Source: Pisaster brevispinus
Lineage: Eukaryota; Echinodermata; Asteroidea; Forcipulatida; Asteriidae
Length of the DNA: 64,000 nt
Direction of reading: 5' to 3'
Assembly (NCBI GenBank): GCA_023634235.1
Contig: JAMKCF010000020.1
Coordinates: forward strand, 5,332,001 to 5,396,000
Part shown: positions 1 to 12,917 of the stretch, piece after piece
Layout: every line of letters begins with the position of its first letter
Numbering within the stretch: position 1 is the first letter of the stretch
Position numbers and translations under genes: made by a program
Notes under the pieces: generated by a model
The model's input: the letters and a program-made list of their open reading frames with translations, nothing else
What the model was told of the DNA's origin: nothing
Databases searched by the model: none

Positions 1-59
1 CATTGTTGAGGGGGAAATAATAACAATGTTAATGGTGTAAGTTTCGTATAAAAGATCTG

Positions 60-290
60 ATGACTGTAAAATAAACCCTCAGTCACAGACTGTGTTTATG
101 ATTTGTGTGATCAACCATGTACATGAATTAATAGACCTGTGAACTGTTGGGCTTAATCCGATGTGTGAGTCACGAGAAAATAGTGAAAAGCATGCATACT
201 TTTCAGCATGTAATCACAATGTCCTTATATTTTAAAGGTTTTCAGATACAATTTTCTCGAATATGATTTTCATTTAAATGTAGTCCGGTC
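60..290 (+). mobile_element. MITE family A, 5' part
   Basis: This has the internal sequence of a family found repeatedly in the window: GTTTATG...TTTGTGTGATCAAC, GGGCTTAATCC, GAGTCA..GAGAAAATAGTGAAAA, TTTTCAGCATGT, and TACAATTTTCTCGAATATGA. Other copies are near 1727, 3151, 9483, 18960, 21838 and 55322. The terminus ACAGGATTGGTA is eroded here, and the 3' side passes into a minisatellite at about 285. I see no coding capacity. Confidence 0.65.
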
Positions 291-560
291 CTAAACGTAG
301 TCTAATTCCTGTACCTAAATTTAGCAGGCATAATAGTAGCATCGACCCTGTACATAAATGAAACCCCATAGCCTTAATCCCGTACCTAGTAGCTCAGGCC
401 TAAATGTAACCTCAACACTGTGCTTAAATGTAACCCAAGCCTAAGCTGTAACCTTAATACTGTACCTAAATGTAACCCAGTCATAGATGTAGCCTCAACA
501 CTGTATTCAAATGTAGCTCAGGCCTAAATGAAGCCTCAAAGCTGTAGTTCAATGTAGCCC
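285..560. repeat. Diverged minisatellite, unit about 45 bp
   Basis: Imperfect repeats of the type CTGTACCTAAATGTA(G/A)CC with CAGGCCTAAATG recur about six times. They start exactly where the preceding MITE A copy loses similarity. Confidence 0.65.
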
Positions 561-1726
561 AGGCAGACATTAGGCTCCAAGCTATATTAGTGTACCAGAC
601 TACATTAATGTGCTGTAAAGCCAACCAATGGAATAAACTAAAGGTTCGAATGGAGACAACCATCGTTTACTCACAGTAATGAAATTAGTTGATTAAAGAG
701 GTTTAAATTTACCCTCCAACGGAATCGTTTACAACATGTTAAAAGGATAACCAGTTATATTTTACAATCAGCGTAATATTTTGTTCGAGTCGGCCATGAA
801 CATACAAAAGTCGGCCTAAAGTGAGATTCATATTTTCTACAGCATTCTGTTGTTTTCCAAGGCTAGACGAGACAAGAGAAGGAGTGTGGTTTGCATGACA
901 TGAAGAGACATCAGTGCAAGTGATTAAAGTTGAGGTAGCAGGTGGGTCAACACTTAGGTTATTGGTGCATCTGAAGGTAAACAACGTAAGTCCAACTCGT
1001 TACGTATAATCACCCATTTGTTGCTTTGTTGTTTTCGCTCCATTTCGCGCTCCATACTAAGTAACTTATAACTGCCCATTTATTTTGATTAACACGGGAA
1101 CTGTCGCCAGCATGTCGCATCGTCTTAATAAGAATGGTGGAACGCAATTCCATTTTATGCTAGTCTTTTTATCAGTCTGATATCCAAAGATGACTAGTTG
1201 GCCTTCGATGTGCACTAGTTCATCAGCAGGTTGTTTCGAATAAAAGCATAAAATGAGGAATTCGACGCTGAGGAAGTTGTACAATAACTAGTGCAAATCA
1301 AAACAAGCTATTACCGTTAGCCATGATAACCGTTGCGCACCATTTCATCTCAGTAAATTGGCAAACCATCGTTAAACTGTCCGCTTTATTGCCTCAACAA
1401 CTACTAATAACTGTTTTCATGCGACCGAAGGGCGACAACTTTCGCACGAGTTTACTTGTCGAGTATACCATGGGATATACCCAAAGCTGAAATAAACGTG
1501 GGTTCTAAAATGTATTGGTTATAGTCAGTCATAACAAAAGAACAACTTTTTAAATGCAATTCTGCTGCTTTCAATTAAAAGTGCGCTGAAATTTGTCTGC
1601 AAGCACGTCTTAACTCCCAATAAAGACGAACCCACCTGAATTTATAGGAAACTCACAGAAACATTATCTAGAGAGATGTTTAAAGAAGAACTGTCCTAAA
1701 GCATGACAATCTAAACATTTCAAGGT
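561..1726. other. Unassigned intergenic DNA
   Basis: AT-rich with only short open frames. I see no exon-like frame, splice-supported frame or RNA gene. Confidence 0.5.
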
Positions 1727-2100
1727 ATTAGAATTGGTAAGGAATAGGGCCTAAATATCATTGTTTATTTTTAGTCTGAAAGCTTACTGATTAGGTAATT
1801 CCAACCAAACCAAAACCATTTTTTTCTGTGAGTATTTCCCTTTCCTTTTGAAATGAAGTCATATTCGAGAAAACTGTATCTGGAAACCTTAAAATACGCA
1901 GCAGCCAATTCGGTTGCTTTTCAACCAAAATAAAAAGACAATGTGATTGATTGTGTAGTATTTTCTCCTGACTAACACAACAGATTAAGCCAAAATCTTC
2001 GCAGGTTTGTTATTTCATATAATGGTTGATCACACAAAACATGAACACTGTCTGCGACAATTTTGCCAGCTCTACCAGCCTGTACAACATCTTTAATACA
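1727..2100 (-). mobile_element. MITE family A, near full length
   Basis: Begins with a degraded GATTGGTAAGG terminus and ends CCAGCTCTACCAGCCTGTA. Between them are the reverse complements of the family's diagnostic blocks (GAAATGAAGTCATATTCGAG, GGTTTGTTATTTCAT, TGATCACACAAAACATGAAC). Confidence 0.75.
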
Positions 2101-3150
2101 AGAATTTAAGGTAGACAGTGACATATCTAGATATTTTCATGTGGGGGCAAGCGGGGGCAAAGATATTATTGGGGGAGGGGCTTGTATCGAGCCATTCACG
2201 GGGGAGGGGCAACATGAGGGGCAAACGCCCCTTCCCTTCCCAGGTCATTCTCTCCAACAACTAAAACCGATCAAAATGAATACATCGTCTTGTGTGCACA
2301 CAGCCATGCCTCTGATGGACAATTATCGCCATTTCGGGAAGTTTGTGGCGTCATTTTTATGGGTGAAAATAAACGAACAATTGGTTTTGGGTATTCAGTG
2401 AAACTTTTCTTATTAAGTACTAAAATTGTAATAGGGCCCCACTGGTCAGATACATTAGATGCATGTTTTGATTAATGTTCTTTAAAAAATATAGGTGAGG
2501 TAACAGCTTTAGTAGCTACCATTGAAATGGATGCAGTCTTACTCTTAGAGGAAACTTTTTTTTTTAGAGTGACATCAACAAGACCGTGAAACAGATTCAA
2601 ATCGAAAGGAAATTACCAGCTAAATTCCTTAGTTATTAGTTTTTAATGAAGTCCATGCGGGAAAAAGGACACCCATTTGTTAAGACCAAAAAGAAAATAA
2701 TAATAATAGCGTTCACTTTAAACGACTGTTTTACTCATTATAGCCTGTTTTTTAATGTCGCCTTCAATTCAGTTGTTATGAATCTCAATATGTTTTAATT
2801 TTAAGGTGAGGTGTATGATATTTTTATTGGTGGAAAATCACATTACACGAATTTGCTAACCGGCTGTGTTCGTGACAACAAGGCGCACCAGTGCATTGAA
2901 CTGAGCTGAAGTTACATGTGCGTTCCTTCACTGCGTGTTCTCGCATTTGCTGCACTACTTTATCTGAATTATACAATTCAGTTACGAATGCCTTCTAAAA
3001 TAATTATAATGTACGGGAAGTATCGAATGTCTAAGTATCTTGGTTGGTTTCTTACTCAATTAAAGCTCCTCGTTTGCAAATAGCCTTCCCCACAAGTCTC
3101 GATTCAAGATGTATTTATTACCTCAGATTGTTAGCGATGTTAGTATCACA
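2101..3150. other. Unassigned intergenic DNA between two MITE A copies
   Basis: G-rich low-complexity sequence at 2140-2245 (GGGGGCAA-type blocks) is followed by AT-rich sequence. The open frames through the G-rich patch look compositional, and I see no gene. Confidence 0.5.
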
Positions 3151-3495
3151 CAGGATTGGTAAGGATAAACAACATACTTGTCTAACTTTAATTTGAAAGC
3201 TTACTGATTATAAAAACCATACTAGAACCATTTTGTTTTTCTGTAAAAAAAAAAATCCCCCTCTGAAATGAAGTCATATTCGAGAAAACTGTATCTAAAC
3301 GCCTTTTAAAAACGCAAAAGCTGATTTCGGTTGACAATGTCTTTACATGCTTAAAAATGCTCTTGGTTTTCTACTATTTTCTTCTGACTGACACAATTTT
3401 CACAGGTTTGTTATTTCATGAATATGTTTGACTACACCAAACACAAACCCTGTCTGCGGCTATTTCTGTCAGCTCTACCAGTCCTGTATAATATA
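3151..3495 (-). mobile_element. MITE family A, full length
   Basis: The termini are complete: ACAGGATTGGTAAGGATAAA on the left and CTCTACCAGTCCTGTA on the right, forming an imperfect inverted pair. The length of about 345 bp defines the uninterrupted size of the family. Confidence 0.8.
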
Positions 3496-5694
3496 CCTTT
3501 ATACTGTCACAAAAATCACAATGAAAAAAAGTGTAAAATGGAGTCAACAGGAAGTGAGATCAGTGTACAGGATGCTCAACAATTATATCTTTCATCATGC
3601 GGTTGATTACGCCTTACGGGTAGACAATGATGAGGTTTTTAATTCTCACTCTGTAAATTTTCCCAGTTAAGAATCGAACCAAGGGTGCGGGATCTATAGA
3701 CTGTGCAAGTCTCGCGCGCATTCGAACTTCCGGGGCCATTGTGTGGTCCCAACCACATGCTGTTTCCCCCCCCCCCAATAAATGTATTAAAACATTTAGG
3801 TTAACATCCGGTGACCTAAGACGTATGATAAGTATGTAGGTCACAACTCCAAAGGCATTTAAGGAGTTATGGGTGCTTTATCATTGGTCTGGGTAATAAA
3901 TCATCACATCTTTACTGTCAACATCCAGTCGTTCACGTCCACCACATTTGTAACTTTAAGAAACTTCAGTCAAGGTGCACGCGGGCCGAAGAAGATACGG
4001 GTTCGATGACATACAGAGTGAATATACCTATCGAACTCTCAGTGAACACAAATCCAAGATGGCGCAAATCGGGTCATTGTTACTGGCTGCTTTATAGGTC
4101 CCCCAACTCGTATATAACAAACAACTATAGGAAAATTACAAACATATTTACGAAGTTTACATCTGATCTAGTTTTAAGAAGATGCACTTTCGTCTATAAG
4201 CAGACTGCTTCATTTCCAATCAACTCAGTTCGGGAAAACTAATTCAAAACTAATTTCCATAATTACGGGGGAAAGGAAGTCGACGTGATGCCTGCGTTAA
4301 ACGATTTCGCATGCACTCTGGTTTGATGATGAGATCTGTTTACATTGACTGGTGTACATTCTTGGATGACGTGTAGTTCTTCTAAGAACTATCAATTAAA
4401 TTAACCTCAACACATGAACCAGGTACGTGTGGGTCTGTATGCTTGGCTTCAGTTTTGTCCATGGCTATGCTGCGCGATTTTTTAAAGGTTTATTCAAACT
4501 CGTATAGTCCGTCGTGTCCAACGGGGGGCCATTACATAACCCCGCCCCTCCTCATGAAAACTTGTTATGAAACTAGACAATTGATATTAATTTACTTGCT
4601 TTACCAATTGCTTTATTTGATTGTTTACGTATTAATACTTAACTTGAGCGCAAAAGGAAAACCTCACTCTGAAAACTCACGGGTGAGATTTGACCCGGAT
4701 AATAGGAGTCACAGGGGGACCTGACCAATTGTTTTCTTCAAGTTATTATCTGTAATATATATACCTGATCCCTCTTCTTTTCGCAACCCCACCCCCCGCC
4801 CAAGTTGCTAACTTTTCATTTTAACCTTAGCAATAATCTTGAGACCTTGAAGTATATAGATATATGACTTTTACGTGGAAAGAAAACACGTAAACAAAAT
4901 GGCTTGCTTCAAAGTTGCCTAAAATAGGCTCAAACTTGTCCAGCTAGGTTTTCTTTTGTGATTTACATTTACATTTCAGGAACCGCTGACAGGCGTGTCT
5001 CGTTGCAGGGGGGGGGGGGGTCATCTGAGTTTATGAGTATTAACAAAGAGCCAAATTGACAAGGGGCTTAAATGTCTTGAACTTAACAAAACTGGCTTGT
5101 TGGTTTGAAAATACACATCAATTTCACGGGTACTGTCACCAATATAGGTGTCTGTTCGGCGAGCGTCTTCGCTTCGCAGCACCGCGTCACTCGAGTATCT
5201 AACTAGCTGGTCTATGGCTCAGGCAGACATACGACTGTTTCATTAATAGATTTATTGTCACGTATTGAAAAAGTAAATGCTCCTTATACTTCAGACTCTT
5301 GTTTGGATTATGCATCGCGTAACCAGAGGGGATGGGGCGGGGCTTGGTGGGCCCGGGAGTTTCTAGAATACACTAGCATCAGCTTCACATTCTAAAGATT
5401 GTAGTAAAGAAATCTACATTATTTTCTTTATCAGTAGAATGTAGTAAAGAATGTTATCGAATAATGTAGCAATGAAATCTACATTTTTTCCGTGGCTGAT
5501 CTGAGATTCAGTAGCTTAACCGGCCGGGTGGCAAGTCTAAGTCCCAACCCCTGCTCCGCGAACCCTTGCTCTGGAACCGGACAATATATTTCTGTTTACA
5601 CCCTTGTCAGATTATCTCATAAAACACAGTAAATGGCATATCAAGAGCGTTGAAACGGGGCTTGTTTTAGAGAGATGCAAGCGGAAACTACAGA
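3496..5694. other. Unassigned intergenic DNA with repeat scraps
   Basis: Contains C and G homopolymer runs (near 3768 and 5010) and a degraded copy of the GACCCGG-rich repeat at about 4655-4735. Near 5395-5490 a 30-40 bp motif (GTAGTAAAGAAATCTACATT) is duplicated. No gene is seen. Confidence 0.5.
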
Positions 5695-5930
5695 AGTGCC
5701 CCCTATAGAAAAAAGGATACACTCCATGTGCCACCTAGAAAAAAAAGTGCACTCCTTGTGCCCCCCTAGAAAAAAAAGGTGCACTCTTGTGCCCCCCTAG
5801 AAAAAAAGGTGCACTCCTTGTGCCCCCCTAGAACAAAAAGGTGCACTCCTTGTGCCCCCCTAGAAAAAAAAAGTGCACTCTTGTGCCCCCTAAAACAAAT
5901 GGTGCACTCCTTGTGCCCCCTAAAATTTGA
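5695..5930. repeat. Tandem repeat, unit about 31 bp, roughly eight copies
   Basis: The unit is GTGCCCCCCTAGAAAAAAA followed by GGTGCACTCCTT. Copies vary mainly in the C and A runs. Open frames through it (PPRTKRCTPCAPLEKK) are products of the repeat. Confidence 0.85.
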
Positions 5931-7384
5931 CCCGAAACAAGGTCATTTCGGGGAGAATAACACCAGTAACGTTGGTTTCCTGAACCAACATGTTTAGTTA
6001 ATTGAAGATTTATGGGTGATGGTTGGTGAAAAACATGTTGATGCTGATTATTCCCACCTAAGGATGAAGTACCCTAAAAGATGGCATCCTGGCCCACGGA
6101 TGTGTAGGTGCTCAGAGCGTGGGTCCCTCTAGTCTTCTACCGAGCCTTTGTTGTCGTTCCCTTCGACTTGTTTTGTAATTTTAGAAGTATATAAGTGTAA
6201 ATTTTTATCAAATTAAAATGTCCTCGATGCCCAAGTGTAGCCCACCGAGGTACTTCAAATAAATTTGTAAAATAGTAACCACCATACGTTTTATGATGTT
6301 GACCAGTATCTTGTAGTCTCAACCTGTGTGGGTAATTTTTTTTGCACTAGAATCCGCGTAAACTGCTTGCTTATAAACCCGCAGGCCGAATCGCACGATT
6401 CCCAACGTGGGCCACACGTTCGATAACGCTGATAAGAAATTGAGTTTCGTGAAAAAATTGTCAACTTTTTTTTATTTTTTTAAGGGTGACAATAGAAGCT
6501 CGTTCGCTATGTTTGCTAATCGCCTTCGTAGTTCCTGTTGGGGGTGGTTGTAGCGCATGCGCACAGGAGACTGGAATAGCCATATCAGGGTAAATTTAAA
6601 ACACTAGGGCCGAGGTTAAGTGGCGGTTAATCTTCGCACTGATCTCTATCGAAACTAGCAACTGGGGGTTGTTATAATAAAGTACATTGTAATCCTATAT
6701 GGTCAAGATCCGGGACAAGCTTTCAAAGGCTTGCACGTAGCAAAGGGCGCCGAAGTAAGAACATCTCAACTACACTCTGAAAAAATCTTGGGTTAGAGTT
6801 GACCCGGGTCAGAGTTGACCCGGATCCCGGTCAGGTTGACTCATTTCTGGGTCAGGCTGACTCGGGAACTGGTTTAAAGAATGGGATTTAAGCTCGTATT
6901 CTGACCCGGAAGTTATTAGATTGTCACTGTGTAGAACCGGACACTCATAAGATTGTCACTTTAAGTTTAATGCGCCAATAATTTTACCTTGACCACAGCA
7001 AAAATTTTATTAAATAATGGAGATTTTCTTCGATACACGGTAGCGTTTTGCGTCACCCACGGTGTGCCTGACAAACATGCATCCGCTCACACCACAAACA
7101 GATGAACACATTTCAAACAGCAATTTGAATTCATTTTTGACCGTCAAATTGCCCTAGAACGGACAGCGAATCTTTCAAGCGAGCGGGTTACGTTGGTAGT
7201 TGTCATAGACCAGCATCTGCACTTTATGTGACCCAACATACACACGAAATAACAAACTTGTGGAAATTAAGCTCAATCGGTCATCGACAGTCATCAAACT
7301 CACGAGAAAATAGTCAAAATCCAATTATTTATTTCACCGTTTTCTGACAATTAGTTCTGACTTATCAAATTAAAACTAATTGTT
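5931..7384. other. Intergenic DNA with one GACCCGG-type repeat
   Basis: 6775-6900 is a repeat with alternating GAGTTGACCCGG and GGTCAGGTTGACTC motifs, related to 20870-21075 and more weakly to 4655-4735. The rest shows no gene-like structure. Confidence 0.5.
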
Positions 7385-7740
7385 TTACAGCCTTTCATGC
7401 AAAACCATTCTAAGGGAAGCTCTCCATCATGTCCAGTGCCTTCGTCCCTGGAGAAATTTCAACATTAACCCCTCGGGGGAAAGTCCCAAAGGGATCTCAT
7501 CGGGACTCTGGCACGCGTACTTCCGTAAAACTGACTTCTTCTTTTTTTATTAATACAAAAATGTGTATTAATTTTGCTGCGACTGTTTGAGGAGTATTCC
7601 AATGTTTAGGTTTAGACAATTTAATGTTGTCAAACTATTACTACAACTTTTTATTCATTTTTTTTTGGGGGGGGGTTGGCTACCTACACGTATTTTTATT
7701 TTATTTTTTTAATACAACATTTCACGCAAACATAATATTT
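7385..7740. repeat. Dispersed repeat family B, copy 1
   Basis: Shares ordered blocks with 10180-10510: CCCTGGAGAAATTT, GGGA(T)CTCATC, ACTGACTTCTT, ATTAATACAAA, TGTATTAATTTTG and GACTGTTTGA. Both copies end in an ATTTCA/ACACGTATTT block. The ends are not defined. Confidence 0.65.
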
Positions 7741-8539
7741 CAATGAAAGCTCTCTATCATGTCCACCATTACTATAAGTTATGTGCACATACTGAACATT
7801 TCTATTTTCAATCTTTAACATTTCAACATTTTCAATGGTACACACCTTTAAAAGTAGGTTACATCATTTGCAAACGTGGAGAAATGTACTTCCAAGTTAC
7901 TACAAAATAACTTACTTGACCGAAAGTACATATTATTCACAAGTATCCATTGAAATCATTTCACAAGAGACTGTTATTTCATTTTGAATAATAATTCAAA
8001 TTTGTATCATTTTGAGGCAATGGTCGTCCCGACTATCGTTGAACATGTGATGTTTCACATTGTGATGCTTCATGTCATATTTCATGTAAGACCCAACCCT
8101 TCAAATCCAGTTGTATTTTCGAAAAGTACATCAATTACCAATTATGACATTTTAAGTTAAGAAAACGTACAGGATCGGTAGATATCGATCAGATGATTGA
8201 TTAGGCACGATATGAAAGCTCACTATCCACAACATGTTTATCAGTATTAACTCTCAAACAAAATAATATTCAGTCCGAAATACTATCAGTCTTAGCTATA
8301 GCAATAGAAGACCGCTTAGTTCACTATTGCTTATTTCTATTGTTGCAATCGAAATAATCTCGGCAAAACATGAACTTTTTTGGTTTCTTTCTGCTAAGTG
8401 TTTTGGGGGAATGTTTACGCTCCGGGTTTTTTGGGGTGGGTTTGGGGGTTTGGGGGTTTGGGGGGGGGGGGGGTTGGGGGAGGGTTTTGGGGGTTAATGA
8501 GAGATCGCCTAGCATTACACACTAAACTGATTTTGGCTG
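7741..8539. other. Unassigned DNA ending in a G-rich simple repeat
   Basis: AT-rich intergenic sequence, then GGGTTTGGGGGTTTGGGG-type DNA at 8430-8495 with a long G run, a possible G-quadruplex former. Peptides predicted here are compositional. Confidence 0.55.
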
Positions 8540-8690
8540 TTGACTCGAATCAACTGCCATCAGGGGCACGTTGCCACCTACTAATGGGGCTGAAACAGGG
8601 TTACCCCCTTCACAGTCTGTAAGGATGTGGGTATGGGTATCATCCACAAGGAGCCTGGCTGGTAGAGCAGCATGCACTACCTTCACAATT
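8540..8690 (+). repeat. Dispersed repeat family C, copy 1
   Basis: Nearly the same sequence occurs at 44690-44825: CAACTG(C/T)CA..CAGGGGCAC, GGGGCTGAAACAGGGTTACC, CCCTTCACAGTC, GGGTATCATCCAC and AGGAGCCTGG. Confidence 0.7.
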
Positions 8691-8711
8691 TTTTACGATG
8701 CAATTAAGAAC

Positions 8712-8805
8712 AAGTGCCTTGACCGGGATTCGAACCCACACTCAGCTGCTTACAACAACAGAGCTTGGATTCGGTGAACAAGACTCGGCTCTGCCACGAC
8801 GCGCC
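8712..8805 (-). mobile_element. tRNA-derived SINE remnant
   Basis: On the minus strand it has a degraded A box (GTCGTGGCAGAG...) and a good B box GGGTTCGAATCCC. The body between them resembles the SINE at 53023-53440 (CAAGCTCT, GAGTGTGGGTTCGA). It cannot fold as a functional tRNA. Confidence 0.6.
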
Positions 8806-9039
8806 CATTAGTCGAACTTTCATTCTCGCTGGTGTATTGCAATTCCGCAATAAATTATTTAATATTTTCCTCAATAAATAACTTACTTTGGTAGCATAAA
8901 GAAACCACATCCAGAGACGTGAAGAGCAAACTGAAAATGGAGAAGAAATAAATAAATTGTTATTGTCTATGATAACTTCATGAAAATAATAAAATCGGAA
9001 CTATGAATGTTTTTAAGTTTTCAGTTTGTTTACTTGTTT

Positions 9040-9195
9040 GGTTTGGGGTTTGGGGGTTTTGGGGTTTGTTTTTTGTTTTTTTTTTTTTGTTTTTTTTGTT
9101 TTTTTTTTTTTTTTTTTTTTGGGGGGGGTTTGTCTGTTTGTTATACTTTGTGGGTTTTTTTTTTTTTTTTTTTTTTGGGGGGGGGGGGTTCTTTT
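9040..9195. repeat. T/G homopolymer low-complexity tract
   Basis: Long T runs are broken by G runs (GGGGGGGG at 9121 and again at 9177). The Phe-rich open frames in all three phases are artefacts of the composition. Confidence 0.9.
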
Positions 9196-9482
9196 CCGAA
9201 ATATAATGTTGGCAAAAACAAAGATTAGATTTTCAATCAGTGAAACTCGAAATTATAATTTTTTAAGGAAAAGGGGCATTTTTAAATCGAAAATTTGGAT
9301 GAGTGGGTCAAAGAAATAAACAAAAAACGAAACTTAATTTTTTAAAATTTAATTTCTGGTTTATGAATAATATTATGGCATTCTTGTTTGATTTGACTAA
9401 CTACAAGGAAATTATGTAAAACTTTCCATTCTACACATTTACGCACAATCATACCATCTTAAACTCTAAAGTTGTTTATTAT

Positions 9483-9845
9483 ACAGGATTGGTAGAGCTG
9501 ACAAAATCGTCGCACACAGTGTTTATGTTTTTTTGTGATCAACCGTTTACATGAAATAGCAAACAGGTGAAAATTTAGGCTTAATCCGTTGTGCGAGTTA
9601 GGAGAAACTAGTGAAAAACTTGCACAATGTTCAGCATGTACAACATATTGTCCTTTTGTACAACATTTGTCCTTTTGGTTGCAAAGACCGACGTCAGCTG
9701 TTGATTTTATTATTTATTTTTTTTTTAGGTTTACATATTTCACAGTTTTATTGAATATGACTTTATTTAGGAGGGAAATATTTCGCAGGAAATAAATTCT
9801 AATTAGTAAGATGTTTTTTATCCTTATCAATCCTGTATGATACCT
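9483..9845 (+). mobile_element. MITE family A, full length
   Basis: Runs from ACAGGATTGGTAGAGCTGAC to CCTTATCAATCCTGTATGAT. It contains GTGATCAAC, GGCTTAATCCG and TTCAGCATGT. A poly-T insertion is present near 9715. Confidence 0.8.
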
Positions 9846-10179
9846 TTAATTTCAATTTTTTTTCCATATTTTGACAGTGTCTCCGAAGGGTGATAACGTA
9901 AAGTCCTTTATGTGCAGATATTTGTGATTCGAGATGTCACTTCGGGGCCTGCGTGGACATTTATGTAATTATGTGAAAATGGAATGCCAGTGATAAACGC
10001 AAGTGTTTCTTAATCGGGTGCATCCAGAATGTTCGCTTGACGGGCTCAACTTTATTTGTCACAATTCAACTAAATTTGTCATAATGTGCGGCGTCGTCAA
10101 ACTCCTGCAAGCTCCTAACCTTTATTGAGGGTAGGAAAGTAATGGGGTAAGTAGTAATTGGTTTAAAGCCATTTCGTTG

Positions 10180-10510
10180 TGCATGAAATGTGTCTTGGTT
10201 TAACTGTTAAACAGTTTTCAGTGCCTTCCCAAATTTGATGTTATGTCCCTGGAGAAATTTTAACCAACCAGGAAAAAAGGAATCCCATCAGGGAGCCAGC
10301 ACGTGTAATTCAGCTGCAGTGAGACTGACTTTTGTTTAATTAATACAAACAAGTTGTATTAATTTTGTTGAGACTGTTTGACAACATTCATAGATGTCCT
10401 TGTGGAGTATCCCAATATTCAGGTCCAAAACAAAATTCATTACAATTTTAAAGTATTTATTATTATTTGTTTTTCTCGCTTGGCTAATTACACGTATTTC
10501 AATACATCAT
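10180..10510. repeat. Dispersed repeat family B, copy 2
   Basis: Matches 7385-7740 block by block; see that entry. This copy keeps an extra GACAACATTCATAGATGTCC segment missing from copy 1. Confidence 0.65.
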
Positions 10511-12435
10511 AACATTATGGGAAAACTATGTGGGATTGTGCCTGAGAACATTTTGGAGTAGTGTTTTCTAAGTTGATCATTTGAGTTGATTTGAGAAATG
10601 CAATGGAATGGGCTTGTCTAGAAGGATGGGGGTAAATTAATAATTTGTGAGAGATGTTTGCACTAATTATAGTGGTCTTGCTGAGACACGTGTAGTAAAA
10701 GTGATTCGTGCAAGTCGTGACAAACTGGTGGGTGGCTGTTTGTTAAAGAATCCCGAGAATTAATGATGTGAAACGTGAGGTGGGGTCACAACTGCAACCG
10801 TTAAATAAAATAAACGAACATTTGATGATATACTGAGCTGCGACTGTTGTTATTTGTATCATACAATTATAGTTCAATGAGCTTCGGACATCAAAAAGTG
10901 GTACCACGTTTTAGAGTTTACCAAAATATACAATTATAAATCTACACCGGTGATAATCCCTATAAGCTTCATCAAACACAAAAAAGCACTATAACTTAAA
11001 CTTGCAGCGTTGAGCCACCTATCGGTATTCGCCTTCAATTCTAGCCACAAAACAACACGCTCTAATCTGCATGAGCTATCGTGCCCAAAATTGTCACTTT
11101 GAATTGTCCATTATAGCTGGCCTCCTTTATGGCCCGTCTTGGGCATTCGTCCGCAGACGTCGGGTTTGCGGGCTTTACTAGCCCCTTAAAACTCTCCCAC
11201 CTGGTATCTGTGCACGTCTTAAGACGGCTTTACTGGTAGTCGTGTCCTGGAGTACCAGTTGGTTGCCTCTCAGGTATTCGGTGACTTGTCCAGTCCCTCG
11301 CTACTCTGCTAATCAGGCTGTCACATACATTGGATCCTACCCGGTTGTCCGGTGTCCCAATCGGCGATAAAGTCAGTCCATGGGTGTCCCCTCTTTAAAG
11401 TAAATCGAGACTTTTCTCGTAAAAGGGTGGCTTTTCCCTCACTTCTCTACAATGTTGGTCAAAGGCGAAAACAAGTCGCAATCAAATTGTTAACTCGCCA
11501 AAAATTCAATGCATCAGCACCGGCTTATCCAAGTCACCCTACTTCGATGTAGCTACCAAAGCATATCTATCTGCCTCGCCCCACGTTTACATTCCGCGCT
11601 TGCACGTCATAAGCCCAGCAGCCTTTGCGCGCTTTCAAAGGAGAAACTTCGTGACCCATAACATTATTCAAATTTACACTGACCTTCGACCTGACCCTCA
11701 AGAACCATGACCAAATAGACTTTACTTAGTACCTCGACTTCTTCACATATGTGACCCGTCGGTGAACTGACCATGGCTATTCAAAAGACTTCGTAACACT
11801 GTTTGTTTCTCAAAACCTTTGGGATACCTCGCTGACGGGTACATGAAAGAGTCGTCGGGTAGAGGGCAGTTGTGACAGGGCAATTTTGTCACGGTGAGCC
11901 GCTTGCCTCCCTGTCCACTTCTAATGAACCCCACACCAAGGTCCCGGGTTTGTTTAAGGGCCACAGGTTGCCGTCACTAACCTGCTCGCCTTTTTTCGGC
12001 CTGATTAAGCAATTGATCAATCAGCTACATGTTGAAAACCCCCCAAATGCCCATTACCTGTCGTGGCCACTTTATGGTGGATTGCGCGATGCCTTTTAAA
12101 GAATTATCTCTCGCTTTGAACGCAAGTTGGTTTAATTAAACATCCTTTGGCGTTGATACGGCATCTGTCATGTCCGTGTGATGTGTGATAGATGTTTTGT
12201 AGGCCGGGAGCCATTAAAGGTATGAACAATATCGTAACGAGCAGAATGGCCTGCCCACATGCTCGACGAGATGCTTCGAAGGGAGGAGAGTGCGCGTATG
12301 ACGGCTTCACTGCGGCAGGGTTTGCCCTGGACTCAACTTTGTGGGACTATTGTCACGCGAATCTCGTGATGTCACGGTTGGTTCCGCAATGGCTGTATGT
12401 GCGCAGCGCCCAATTTCAAACTAAGCACTAAAGTA
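10511..12435. other. Unassigned region, more GC-rich from 11100 to 12430
   Basis: The right half is GC-richer than its surroundings, with several short open frames on both strands. None has recognisable domains or matched splice sites. Near 12360 is GTGATGTCACGG, an ATF-like site. It could be old transposon sequence or an unrecognised exon or promoter. Confidence 0.4.
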
Positions 12436-12590
12436 AGCTAAGCACAACAAAACTGGGTTTACCAGATTAAGGTTACCATCCAAAATACCGTGCCACATGC
12501 ACCTCCTGTGACTGGTATCCCGCTTATGTTTGCTTAGCAGAAAAGTATTTGCAGTATCTGCTTAAAAACAGCTTCATATGGGGCCCACTC
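12436..12590. mobile_element. MITE family D (GCTTAGCA/GGGCCC), diverged copy
   Basis: Ordered motifs TAAGCTAAGCACAA, GGTTACCA, TGTGACTGGTATCC, TGCTTAGCAGAAAAG and ATGGGGCCC match the copies at 48940, 51619 and 63262. Confidence 0.65.
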
Positions 12591-12917
12591 GTGAACCGCG
12601 AACCGGGCGCGATTCGGCAATAGACCATTTATTAATACCATGCTGCCACATAACTAGGCATATGTCTTGCTTCCTATGTGCGATAAGCTTTACCGAATAC
12701 TGATTATGATTCTACTGGAAAGGTGCCAGACTATTTGCCCTTCCAGCCTCGGTTTGGTTTACAATGATTTGAGTGGTAGGAAAACAAGATGGCGGCATCG
12801 TAAAAACAAAAAAAGGGTGAAACTTAGAGCGAAAATCTGAGCTCAGGCGGCAATAACCTTTGGTTGTGAAATTACAGTACAGTGCTTGGCTTAACATGTG
12901 CAGAATTGTGAAGAAGC

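Noticed and set aside
5695..5930. CRISPR-like regular array
   Set aside because: The units are contiguous tandem copies without unique spacers, in a genome with spliced eukaryotic genes.
9003..9228. Phe/Gly-rich frames in three phases
   Set aside because: Produced by T and G homopolymers.
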